Shown here: piece after piece, positions 34,208 to 40,826 of the stretch
How the letters are laid out: every line of letters begins with the position of its first letter
How positions within the stretch are numbered: position 1 is the stretch's first letter
Assembly (NCBI GenBank): GCA_026982075.1
Contig: JALSHU010000100.1
Location: forward strand, 1 to 40,826
DNA from: Sulfurovum sp.
GTDB taxonomy: Bacteria > Campylobacterota > Campylobacteria > Campylobacterales > Sulfurovaceae
Direction of reading: 5' to 3'
DNA: 40,826 bases
Notes under the pieces: generated by a model
Seen by the model: the letters and a program-made list of their open reading frames with translations, nothing else
Told to the model about the DNA's origin: nothing
Databases searched by the model: none
Position numbers and translations under genes: made by a program

Positions 34208-34471
34208 CTATCTTACGTTTTCGAAAGGATTTTCAACAACATTCTTTCTATCTACAATGTATGGTATAAGGGCTGTTTGTCTAGCTCTTTTGATAGCTAC
34301 AGTGACAAGCTCTTGGTGACGTTTACAGTTACCTGTGAGTCTTCTTGGCATAATTTTAAATCTTTCACTAAGTGAAAATTTAAGACCTGCTAAGTCTTTA
34401 TAGTCGATAAACTCAACTTTTTGCTCACAATATTTACAAAATCTCTTTTTAAACTTTCTTCTTTCTGCCAT
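34208..34471 (-). CDS. rpsR: Ribosomal protein bS18
   Basis: 87 residues, very basic. [18 protein letters not shown], then [19 protein letters not shown] and [19 protein letters not shown] are the classic S18 core; the two cysteines of the N-terminal segment are present. S18 pairs with S6 in the platform of the 30S subunit. Last gene of rpsF-ssb-rpsR, 9 bases after ssb. Confidence 0.97.
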   Translation of the reverse strand: MAERRKFKKRFCKYCEQKVEFIDYKDLAGLKFSLSERFKIMPRRLTGNCKRHQELVTVAIKRARQTALIPYIVDRKNVVENPFENVR

Positions 34472-34480
34472 GGTGTTCTC

Positions 34481-34963
34481 CTAAAACGGTATTTCATCTT
34501 CATTGATGTCGATTTCTGGGATGTTAGATGCTTGACTTTGTTGTGGCGCAGCTTGCTGTGATGGCTTATCATAACTTGGTGTAGGTTGAGAGTATGTGTC
34601 TTGTGCAGGTGCTGCATTATATCCACTTTGTGTCTCATCCTTACTCCCTAGCATCTGTAGGTTTTCTACAGTGACTGAGTGTTTAGATCTCTTACTTCCA
34701 TCTTGTGCTGTCCACTGGTCAAGTTTCAATCTTCCATCGACTAAAACTTTGCTTCCTTTACGTAAGTACTGATTTGCAATTTCAGCAGTTCTACCAAAGA
34801 AAGTGATATCTACAAAAAGAACTTCTTCTTTTTGTTCACCTGTTTGAGATTTAAATTTACGAGATGTAGCAATGGCTGTATTTCCAATAGCACTTCCACT
34901 TTGCGTATATCTAACCTCAATATCTCTTGTTAGGTTTCCTGCTAAAATTATTTTATTGTACAT
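34481..34963 (-). CDS. ssb: Single-stranded DNA-binding protein
   Basis: 160 residues. N-terminal OB fold (NKIILAGNLTRDIEVRYTQ, VLFVDITFFGRTAEIANQYL, KVLVDGRLKLDQW) over about 105 residues. A Gln/Pro/Ser-rich flexible linker follows, then the acidic tail ending NEDEIPF, which recruits repair and replication partners. Sits between rpsF and rpsR in the standard bacterial order. Confidence 0.97.
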   Translation of the reverse strand: MYNKIILAGNLTRDIEVRYTQSGSAIGNTAIATSRKFKSQTGEQKEEVLFVDITFFGRTAEIANQYLRKGSKVLVDGRLKLDQWTAQDGSKRSKHSVTVENLQMLGSKDETQSGYNAAPAQDTYSQPTPSYDKPSQQAAPQQSQASNIPEIDINEDEIPF

Positions 34964-34986
34964 GTTAAGGCGCTCCTATGCTTTGA

Positions 34987-35343
34987 TTACGCTTCTTCTT
35001 TTGTTTCTGCTTTGTTGGCAGCTTCGACAAGTTTGTTGAATTGTGCCATTTCTTTTGTGTTGGTATATTTTACTGTCAAAAACTTAATCACATCTTCATT
35101 GATTTTAAGATTTCTTTCAAGCTCATGTATAACTACACCTTTAGCCTTGTAGAAAAGAACAGTATAGTAGCCTCTATCATTTTTTTGTACAGGATACGCA
35201 AGTTTTCTCATACCCATATCGTTAGTACCGACAAGTTCAGCACCCTCTTTAGCAAGTACATCTTTCACTTTTGTGATTTGTGCAGCTATTTCTTCTTCTG
35301 TAAGTGTAGGTTTGACTACAAACAGTGTTTCATAACAATTCAT
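34987..35343 (-). CDS. rpsF: Ribosomal protein bS6
   Basis: 118 residues. MNCYETLFVVKPTLTEEEI, then GMRKLAYPVQKNDRGYYTVL and the C-terminal HELERNLKINEDVIKFLTVK form the S6 ferredoxin-like fold. It partners with S18 encoded two genes downstream. AAAGGAAA stands 5 bases before the ATG. The upstream leader has a hairpin that resembles the known S6:S18 autoregulatory element. Confidence 0.97.
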   Translation of the reverse strand: MNCYETLFVVKPTLTEEEIAAQITKVKDVLAKEGAELVGTNDMGMRKLAYPVQKNDRGYYTVLFYKAKGVVIHELERNLKINEDVIKFLTVKYTNTKEMAQFNKLVEAANKAETKEEA

Positions 35344-35362
35344 ATTGTTTCCTTTTGGTTTG

Positions 35363-35386
35363 ATAGCCCATTAAAAATGCGGGTAT
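35363..35386 (-). promoter_or_regulatory. Candidate S6:S18-binding leader hairpin of rpsF
   Basis: On the minus strand the leader reads ATACCCGCAT, TTTTA, ATGGGCTAT. CAT pairs with ATG and CC with GG, leaving an unpaired CG/CCG on the 5' side, as in the described rpsF leader motif that mimics the S6:S18 site of 16S rRNA. It ends 19 bases before the rpsF ATG. Confidence 0.45.
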
Positions 35387-35393
35387 TAGTTTT

Positions 35394-35399
35394 ATCATA
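35394..35399 (-). promoter_or_regulatory. Possible rpsF -10 element
   Basis: TATGAT on the minus strand, about 50 bases before the rpsF start. Initiation at the usual distance would start the mRNA right at the leader hairpin. The rest of the 220-base gap to the Rieske gene shows only a weak ATACA/TGTAT dyad (35516-35531). Confidence 0.35.
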
Positions 35400-35563
35400 C
35401 TGTAGCCCGTCCAAAAATGAGCAAGAATTTTGGAAACGATATATTATAATAATGTCTCTTAAGCACACATTAGTTAATTATACACCTATTCTTTTAGCTA
35501 TTTTTTTTGATATTAATACATTCTTTTGTATCATCTATGTTAGATAAGATAAAAAAGGATTAA

Positions 35564-36295
35564 ATGATGCATCGAAGAAATTTTTTGCGAGTATCTGCAA
35601 CTTCAGTAGCTGTTTTGGCTGTGGCACCATCGCTTATCACGCAAAAACTTTATGCAGAGAATGGGAGTTTATTTCAGACATTTGAAAAGGTTCAACTTAA
35701 AGATACAGAAGGAAATGCATTAAAATCGACTACTTTGCTAACAGAAGAAAATTATGTATTTAATTATCCACATGTAGGAACTCCTGCCATTATGGTAGAT
35801 TTACCATCAGCTACCCAAAAGAATATAAAGTTAAAAGCAGAAGATGGCACCGAATATATCTATACAGGTGGTGTAGGTGTAAATGGTACTATTGTGGCTT
35901 ATTCAGCGATATGTCCACATCAACTTACACACCCTCAACCAGAGATGAGTATGTTTCAGTATGTTGCAGAAAAAGGCAAAACATTGGCTTATGATAAAGG
36001 AGGTGTATTTGTCTGTAGCTCACATCTTTCAGCATTTGAACCAAAGCAGGGAGGGAAGGTAGTGGGTGGCCCCGCAAATGAAGGTCTAGCTTCTATTATT
36101 TTAGAAATTGATGAAGACGATAACATTTGGGCAGTTGCGGTATTGGGTCCTGAAAAATTCCAAGCTTATTTTGATGCGTTTAAAGATGAATTTAAAAAAT
36201 TCTATGGAAATAGAAGAAAAGCAAAAAAACGTGTAAAAGAAGAAGCTGTGGTAAAAACTCTAAAAAATTATTCTGTAGATATTATACAATCGTAA
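35564..36295 (+). CDS. Tat-exported Rieske [2Fe-2S] protein
   Basis: 243 residues. A twin-arginine signal (HRRNFLRVSA, then a hydrophobic stretch to about 26) directs folded export. The Rieske ligands are CPH (117-119) and CSSH (151-154). Usual Rieske proteins have 15-20 residues between the two motifs; here there are about 31. The extra disulfide cysteines of bc1-type Rieske proteins (CTHLGC and CPCH) are absent, suggesting a lower-potential cluster. A basic helical tail follows. No cytochrome b or c1 gene is adjacent, so it is probably not a bc1 subunit. Two ATGs are in frame; the second (35567) has better spacing to AAGGA. Confidence 0.82.
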   Translation: MMHRRNFLRVSATSVAVLAVAPSLITQKLYAENGSLFQTFEKVQLKDTEGNALKSTTLLTEENYVFNYPHVGTPAIMVDLPSATQKNIKLKAEDGTEYIYTGGVGVNGTIVAYSAICPHQLTHPQPEMSMFQYVAEKGKTLAYDKGGVFVCSSHLSAFEPKQGGKVVGGPANEGLASIILEIDEDDNIWAVAVLGPEKFQAYFDAFKDEFKKFYGNRRKAKKRVKEEAVVKTLKNYSVDIIQS

Positions 36296-36306
36296 TGTTC
36301 TTAAAG

Positions 36307-36344
36307 AAACATGATGCATAGTAAAATAACTATACATCATGTTT
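36307..36344. terminator. 16-bp near-perfect hairpin after the Rieske gene
   Basis: AAACATGATG-C-ATAGT (36307-36322) pairs with ACTAT-A-CATCATGTTT (36329-36344) with one C-A mismatch and a 6-base loop, 12 bases past the Rieske stop. It separates the Rieske gene from the FCSD gene. The tail after the stem is A-rich rather than U-rich. The remainder of this 223-base gap (36296-36518) holds only the AGGAG ribosome site of the next gene. Confidence 0.55.
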
Positions 36345-36518
36345 AAAATAACTTCATAATATCATCTTGATTTAACCCTGTATCCATTGGTTACTGCTTT
36401 AAGATCATTGTCTAATAATTTCAAAAAAAATAGTTAAGTCTGAACAATTTTGATACAATAATTATAACTTTATTTAATGTAAAGAAATCCGCAAAATCTA
36501 ATTTTAGGAGATTGAAGT

Positions 36519-37880
36519 ATGGCAATGGACAGAAGAGATACATTTAAATTGGCAGGTTTCGCTGCAGCTGCAGTAGCAATACCAACGATGGCAGTTGCTA
36601 GTGAAAAAAAAGCAGAAACGAAGACAAACGGTAAATCAGTAGTTATCGTGGGTGGAGGTTTTGGTGGTTTGACTATTGCAAAAGCGCTAAGAAAAAAAGA
36701 CAATAGTTTAGATGTAACGGTCATTGAGAAAAAAGATATGTTTATGGCTTGTCCATTTTCAAATGCTCTACTTGGTGGACTTGATAATGTAAGTCTGGAT
36801 ACGTTCGTAGGGGATTTCTATCAGCCAGCTACAAAGTACGGATACAGTTTTGTGAATGCTGAAGTCACAGCGATTGACAGAAAAGCAAAAACTGTGACGA
36901 CTACATCTGGAGATATTGGGTATGATATTCTTGTACTTTCTCCGGGGATTGCTTATGATTATGAAAAACAATTTCCAACATGGTCAAAAGAGAAAATTGC
37001 TCATGTATCACAAGCGTGTCCTGCAGCACTTATGCCAGGTAATGAGCATATCGCATTGAAAAGACAACTAGATAATATGGATGATGGTAATGTTATCATC
37101 GTACCACCTGCAAAAGGTAAATACAGATGTCCTCCAGCACCATATGAAAGAACAGCGATGGTTGCGAATTATATGAAAAATGAAGGTATCAAAGGTAAAG
37201 TCATTGTACTTGATACGCGTAATGGTAAATTTGCCAAAGGTAAAGCATTTAAAGAATCTTGGGAAGATTTATTCTCAGATATTATTGAGTATAAAGGTCT
37301 TACAGAAGTCACGGATGTTGATCCAGTAGCTAAGACAATCACTTATACCGAATATAAAGATGTTGATGATGAAAAAGGTGTCAGTAAAACTGAAAAATAT
37401 GCAGTATGTAACCTTATCCCTATCAATAAATGTTCACCTGTGATTACCATGGCTGGTATTGAGGCAAATGGTGCAGGCTATGCAATGATGGATGGTTATA
37501 GCTTCAGATCTAAAACTGATTCAAGTGTCTATGTTATTGGTGATGCAGTCACTCATAAAATACCACCATCTGGACAAACAGCAATATGGGGTGCACATAG
37601 AGCTGCGGGACAGATTGTGGATCAATTGAACAGTAAAGTTTCTGATACGAAAGCAGGACTTCCTGCAAAAGCAGCCAATGTATGTTTCTCAATGGTAGGT
37701 GGAAAACCTGAAGAAGCAATCATGGTAACACATACATTCTCAGCCGATCCAAGCGGTGTACTAAAAGGTAAGGGAAATGTTCCTAAACCAAAAGATGGAA
37801 ATGGTAAATTTAGATCCAAAGGTACTGCTAAAGCGACTAGAGAGTGGTTTGGTGGAGTTATGAGAGAAATGTTCTCTTAA
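36519..37880 (+). CDS. Tat-exported flavocytochrome c sulfide dehydrogenase-type flavoprotein
   Basis: 453 residues. A Tat signal (DRRDTFKLAG plus an Ala-rich stretch to about 28) exports it folded. VVIVGGGFGGLTIAKAL binds FAD. MACPFSNALLGG holds Cys78, matching the cysteine that links FAD covalently in Allochromatium FccB. YRCPPAPYERTAMVANYMK carries Cys204, one of the two redox cysteines. VYVIGDA and IPPSGQTAIWGAHRA complete the fold. The second redox cysteine (in GWCPV of Allochromatium) is absent: the matching stretch is GYAMM. Cys297 and Cys305 lie nearby. Likely a periplasmic sulfide or thiol oxidase. No cytochrome subunit gene is adjacent. GGAG precedes the ATG. Confidence 0.88.
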   Translation: MAMDRRDTFKLAGFAAAAVAIPTMAVASEKKAETKTNGKSVVIVGGGFGGLTIAKALRKKDNSLDVTVIEKKDMFMACPFSNALLGGLDNVSLDTFVGDFYQPATKYGYSFVNAEVTAIDRKAKTVTTTSGDIGYDILVLSPGIAYDYEKQFPTWSKEKIAHVSQACPAALMPGNEHIALKRQLDNMDDGNVIIVPPAKGKYRCPPAPYERTAMVANYMKNEGIKGKVIVLDTRNGKFAKGKAFKESWEDLFSDIIEYKGLTEVTDVDPVAKTITYTEYKDVDDEKGVSKTEKYAVCNLIPINKCSPVITMAGIEANGAGYAMMDGYSFRSKTDSSVYVIGDAVTHKIPPSGQTAIWGAHRAAGQIVDQLNSKVSDTKAGLPAKAANVCFSMVGGKPEEAIMVTHTFSADPSGVLKGKGNVPKPKDGNGKFRSKGTAKATREWFGGVMREMFS

Positions 37881-38069
37881 TCTAAATAGATAATCTTTAT
37901 GATTATTTTACTCATCTTTGAAAGATGGGTGCAGTTCTGGCACGAAATGCCGATACCCTCCGTCGCTAAAGCGTAAGTGGGGCACACATACTTGATGTAT
38001 GCTCCCTTACCCAAACTTTCAAATCTAAGCACAACTAATCACAAATCTTTATCTATTTTATTCTTTAGA
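37881..38069. repeat. Nested inverted-repeat element with a GC-rich three-hairpin core
   Basis: Arms: AAATAGATAA (37884-37893) pairs with TTATCTATTT (38049-38058); an imperfect GATTA-type stretch continues inward; TTTGAAAG (37917-37924) pairs with CTTTCAAA (38016-38023); GGGT (37927-37930) can pair with ACCC (38009-38012 or 37955-37958). The core has three hairpins: GGCA/TGCC (37939-37951), CGC/GCG (37964-37973), and a long one (37973-38010) with GTAAG/CTTAC, GGGG/CTCC and CATAC/GTATG. TCTAAA/TTTAGA may extend the ends. It has no ORF. By hand count the core is about 55% G+C in AT-rich DNA. It fills the gap between two convergent genes. MITE, structured RNA and large bidirectional terminator all remain open. 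Confidence 0.75.
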
Positions 38070-38084
38070 TGAAATTTCTTATTT

Positions 38085-39062
38085 CTAAAGATAACTCTGT
38101 AATTTTATTAACATACTATAAAGCAACACTTCTTTTTGTGTATTGGGAGCTTTTTTTATGAGTAGTTCACTTGTCAGTAAATGTTCAAATATTTTTAGTA
38201 ATGATGCAGACTTCACTTTAAGTGCAAGTTGTGCTTTTTGCTCTTCTATTTGTTTGGGTAGTTTGTATCCTAAAATAGCAGCCGAGTCTACATGGCCATT
38301 GAGTTTGATATAGGCATGAAAAAGAAAGATTTGATTGACGAAGTACTGGGTAGAACGTAACAAGGAAGCTTCATCTTCTCCTATTTCAAGCAGTTTGCTA
38401 ATGGTATCTGTGATAGGCTTTTTATTAAAGAGGTCTATGAGCAGTTGTTCTGTGGCTAGCGGTGCAGTAGAGTAGACAAGTCTATCTATGTCTTTGCCTG
38501 TAACTTTGGTACCGAGGATGGCGAGTTTGTCTAGTTCGTTAGCACAGAGTGCTAGGTTGTTGTTGAGTACCAGCATGAGGTGCTGTAGGGCATAGTGGTC
38601 TATGTCTAGTTGTATGGCTTGGGCTTTTTGTTGGAGTACAGCGATACCATCACGTATATTAGGCTCAAAAAATCGCACCCATACTCCACCTTTTTTGTCT
38701 GTAAAAGAAGCCTGCATAGAACGTGCATCTTTGGCCGCCCCTGCATACCCATAGATGAAGTAATTGTCAGGATTTTTGTTTGCTAGTTCTACTAAGACAT
38801 CTAGCTCTTTTTTAGGTATCTTCTTCTCATGTTTCACCACCACAAGATTGGTCCCACCAAAGAGCGAGGTCTGAGACAAAAAGTTCTTGGCTTGCTCAAA
38901 ATTCCACTCATCATGATAGAGTGAAAGCATCGACTCTTTGGCATTGGTTTTTTGGATGTACATATCTATGTAAAAGTCTATTAGGTAGTCATTTTCACCA
39001 TAGAGTAGTACTGCTTTAGGCAAAGCTTGTTTAAGGCGTTGGTCAAATTCTCTTTGGTACAT
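38085..39062 (-). CDS. holA: DNA polymerase III subunit delta
   Basis: 325 residues. AVLLYGENDYLIDFYIDMYI at the start is the diverged delta AAA+ domain. SQTSLFGGTNLVVVKHEKKI follows as in HolA, then LVLNNNLALCANELDKLAI and the helical C-terminal collar domain (QYFVNQIFLFHAYIKL). Delta opens the beta clamp in the loader complex. It overlaps the rnr stop by one base (TAATG), so translation is coupled. Its end faces the structured element at 37.9-38.1 kb. Confidence 0.88.
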   Translation of the reverse strand: MYQREFDQRLKQALPKAVLLYGENDYLIDFYIDMYIQKTNAKESMLSLYHDEWNFEQAKNFLSQTSLFGGTNLVVVKHEKKIPKKELDVLVELANKNPDNYFIYGYAGAAKDARSMQASFTDKKGGVWVRFFEPNIRDGIAVLQQKAQAIQLDIDHYALQHLMLVLNNNLALCANELDKLAILGTKVTGKDIDRLVYSTAPLATEQLLIDLFNKKPITDTISKLLEIGEDEASLLRSTQYFVNQIFLFHAYIKLNGHVDSAAILGYKLPKQIEEQKAQLALKVKSASLLKIFEHLLTSELLIKKAPNTQKEVLLYSMLIKLQSYL

Positions 39063-40826
39063 TACAACTCCATCTCTTCTTTGCTCAGCTTCTCCACCAT
39101 CTCCGTCATAATGACAGCCTGAGCGATATTCACTTCACTTATCTTCACACGTATTTTATCAAATAGCATAACATTGTCACCATGTAGATTGACCGTAATT
39201 CCTTTGATGTCTCCAAGCAGTACAGCTTTTGCAGCTTCACCAGCTTCTATGACTTCTGCATCGAAGACTTCACCTAAGTGTTGCTCTGCCCAACGTGCGA
39301 ATTTACGGTCTCTGAAGTCCCATTCACATTTGGTGGCTTCGCGTTCTAGCTCTGAGACTCTGGCACAAAGAGGCTCTATGTTTCTAAGTAGGTATGAGGC
39401 TTCTTCTTCATCGTCACGTAGTTGTGTTTTGATGAGCCTATGCAAGATGAGGTCAGAGTATCTACGTATAGGTGAGGTAAAGTGGCTGTAGTGACTAAAG
39501 CCTAGGCCAAAGTGTCCTACGTTGTGTGCATTGTATTGGGCTTGGCGAAGAGACTTGATGACCATGGCATCTACCTCTGAGGCTAAGCCCATTTTGTCTG
39601 CCTCTTTTTGGATGGCACGTATGAGAGAGGGGCTATCTTCATACTCTTCTACATACAGACCTATGGCTGCAAGCTCGGTAAGCAGTTGCTCTATACGGCT
39701 AAGCTGTGGTGGCTCGTGGATACGGAATATGCCATCTCCTTCACCTTCAAATCGTTTCGCTGAAGCTTGGTTGGCTAGGAGCATACACTCTTCTATGAGA
39801 GAGTGCGATGGTGTGCCTGTCTCTATCTTTGTAGACTTAAGTAGATAATCAGCATCTAGGGCTACTTTAGTCTCTTCACTTCTAAAGTCAAAACCATTTT
39901 GTAGACGCGCTTTACGTAGACGTTTAGTAATCTCATAGAGTGGTAGCAGATAGTTTAGTATCTCTTTTACTTTGCCTGTAGCTTGGTTGCCCTTGTTGTC
40001 TATTATCTTGTCTATGTCATCGTAGTTAAAACGGTGTTTAGAGTGGATGATAGCTTCAAAGAACTCCTCCTTGATAGGTTTGAGTGTGGCTCTGTCTAGC
40101 TCTATTTTAGCGACAAAAGCAAGCCTGTCTACTTTGGGTTTGAGTGAACAGATGTTTTCGCTCAGTTCACGTGGGAGCATAGGAAACGACTTGTGCGGTA
40201 GGTAGGTGGTAAAGCCTCTTTTTTTTGCCTCTTTGTCTATGGCTGTGAAGTAGGGTACATAGTGGCTTACATCAGCTATGGCAACGTAGAGTGTATGTGC
40301 TTCCATGTCAAAATAGATAGCATCATCAAAGTCTTTTGCTGTCACAGGGTCAATGGTACAAAAGTCAAGATGGGTGAGGTCTACTCTATCTGGGTGTTCT
40401 GCTTTTGTCACAATATCTTCTACCTCAAGTGCTTGGGTAACACACTCTTGTGGGAAGGCATCTTCACGGTTATAGAGGGCTAAAGAGATTTTTTCATCTA
40501 CTTTAGGGTCTGCAAGGTGTCCAAAGACTTCCAAGACCTTGTCATCGTCTATATCTACTTTCAGTACGGTACCTAGCTTAAAGGCTTTTAAGTCCATACC
40601 CTCCATAACAGCGTGCGTAGGTTCTCCTGTACGGATGTTGAGTATGCTAAAATTACCTTGCTCATCACGGTGGGTGTAAGCGATGGTAAAGAGATGGGAT
40701 TTAGATATGACAAGTTTTACTATGCCACTGGCTCTTCCACGTCTTGCAATCACACGTTTAGCCACGACCACGTCACCATGTTTTGCACCCCATAAATGAT
40801 CGGGTTCTACCAAGAGGTCTTTTTGT
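39062..40826 (-). CDS. rnr: Ribonuclease R/II-family exoribonuclease (5' end beyond the window)
   Basis: The frame is open through the right edge, so the N-terminus is missing; about 587 residues are present. WGAKHGDVVVAKRV is an N-terminal cold-shock-like domain. The RNB catalytic domain starts with DFCTIDPVTAKDFDDAIYFD, holding the Asp cluster for Mg2+, and continues through HYVPYFTAIDKEAKKRGFTT, LPRELSENICSLKP, YNAHNVGHFGLG and YSHFTSPIRRYSDLILHRL. The C-terminal S1 domain (GEVFDAEVIEAG onwards) lacks the basic tail of E. coli RNase R. It degrades structured RNA from the 3' end. Base composition appears richer in G+C than the rest of the window. Confidence 0.93.
   Translation of the reverse strand, partial: QKDLLVEPDHLWGAKHGDVVVAKRVIARRGRASGIVKLVISKSHLFTIAYTHRDEQGNFSILNIRTGEPTHAVMEGMDLKAFKLGTVLKVDIDDDKVLEVFGHLADPKVDEKISLALYNREDAFPQECVTQALEVEDIVTKAEHPDRVDLTHLDFCTIDPVTAKDFDDAIYFDMEAHTLYVAIADVSHYVPYFTAIDKEAKKRGFTTYLPHKSFPMLPRELSENICSLKPKVDRLAFVAKIELDRATLKPIKEEFFEAIIHSKHRFNYDDIDKIIDNKGNQATGKVKEILNYLLPLYEITKRLRKARLQNGFDFRSEETKVALDADYLLKSTKIETGTPSHSLIEECMLLANQASAKRFEGEGDGIFRIHEPPQLSRIEQLLTELAAIGLYVEEYEDSPSLIRAIQKEADKMGLASEVDAMVIKSLRQAQYNAHNVGHFGLGFSHYSHFTSPIRRYSDLILHRLIKTQLRDDEEEASYLLRNIEPLCARVSELEREATKCEWDFRDRKFARWAEQHLGEVFDAEVIEAGEAAKAVLLGDIKGITVNLHGDNVMLFDKIRVKISEVNIAQAVIMTEMVEKLSKEEMEL

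Noticed and set aside
35041-35547. 168-codon plus-strand ORF across rpsF and its leader
   Set aside because: It is antisense to rpsF and its promoter region, has no ribosome site, and its Phe/Cys/Tyr-rich composition is that of an antisense frame.
37881-38069. Reading the nested palindrome as a retron RNA or an integron attC site
   Set aside because: No reverse transcriptase or integron integrase is nearby, and the attC core pair RYYYAAC/GTTRRRY is not present at the ends.
1-40826. CRISPR arrays, insertion sequences, tRNA or rRNA genes
   Set aside because: I saw no regularly spaced repeats, transposase motifs, cloverleaf T-loop sequences or rRNA-like stretches on either strand; a short tRNA could still be missed by eye.

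Overview
The window reads as chromosomal DNA of a Campylobacterota (epsilonproteobacterial) sulfur-oxidising chemolithotroph, most like Sulfurovum or Sulfurimonas. The grounds are the AT-rich base composition, dense operons with TAATG/ATGA overlaps and frequent TTG/GTG starts, the gene neighbourhoods (yajC-secD-secF followed by a small membrane protein; rpsF-ssb-rpsR; dapC-unknown-murC), a MutS2 and a single Xer-type recombinase, and a Tat-exported flavocytochrome c sulfide dehydrogenase-type flavoprotein. This is inference from remembered families; no search was run. I saw no tRNA, rRNA, CRISPR array, transposase or prophage gene.

Layout. 1-2.3 kb: end of an unknown gene, a VF530-type DNA-binding protein, a repeat-containing DUF2853-type protein and a fatty acid desaturase. 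2.3-6.3 kb (minus): uvrD-truB-ispE. 6.4-7.4 kb: a LysR regulator. 7.4-9.4 kb (minus): cysK, a PabC-like class IV aminotransferase and a possible SspB-like adaptor. 9.6-11 kb (minus): yidD-pyrC. 11.1-12.5 kb: a CHAD-domain protein. 12.5-16.6 kb: lnt and yajC-secD-secF, divergent across only 11 bp. 16.6-22 kb: a small membrane protein, then ovoA, a C-S lyase that is probably ovoB, and a PBP4-type carboxypeptidase with a SPOR tail. 22.1-26.5 kb: an unknown, dapC, an unknown, murC, and a DUF481 outer-membrane protein. 26.5-29.4 kb: a GDSL esterase and mutS2, divergent from a symmetric promoter. 29.4-34.2 kb: a seven-gene plus-strand run (YfgM-like anchor, beta-propeller lipoprotein, Xer recombinase, unknown, coaX, short hisG, methyltransferase). 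34.2-35.3 kb (minus): rpsF-ssb-rpsR. 35.6-37.9 kb: two Tat-exported redox proteins, a Rieske protein and the FCSD-like flavoprotein. 38.1-40.8 kb (minus): rnr-holA.

How the genes work together. Envelope biogenesis dominates: Lnt, SecDF-YajC, YidD, DapC, MurC, the PBP4-SPOR protein, DUF481, and a YfgM/BamB-like pair that may be a diverged outer-membrane assembly module. Sulfur chemistry is the second theme: CysK, OvoA plus its probable partner OvoB (ovothiol), and the FCSD-like protein.

The least explained DNA is at 37881-38069, between the convergent ends of the FCSD gene and holA. It is a non-coding nested inverted repeat with arms of about 45 bp around a GC-rich core of three hairpins. It could be a MITE, a structured RNA or an elaborate bidirectional terminator.
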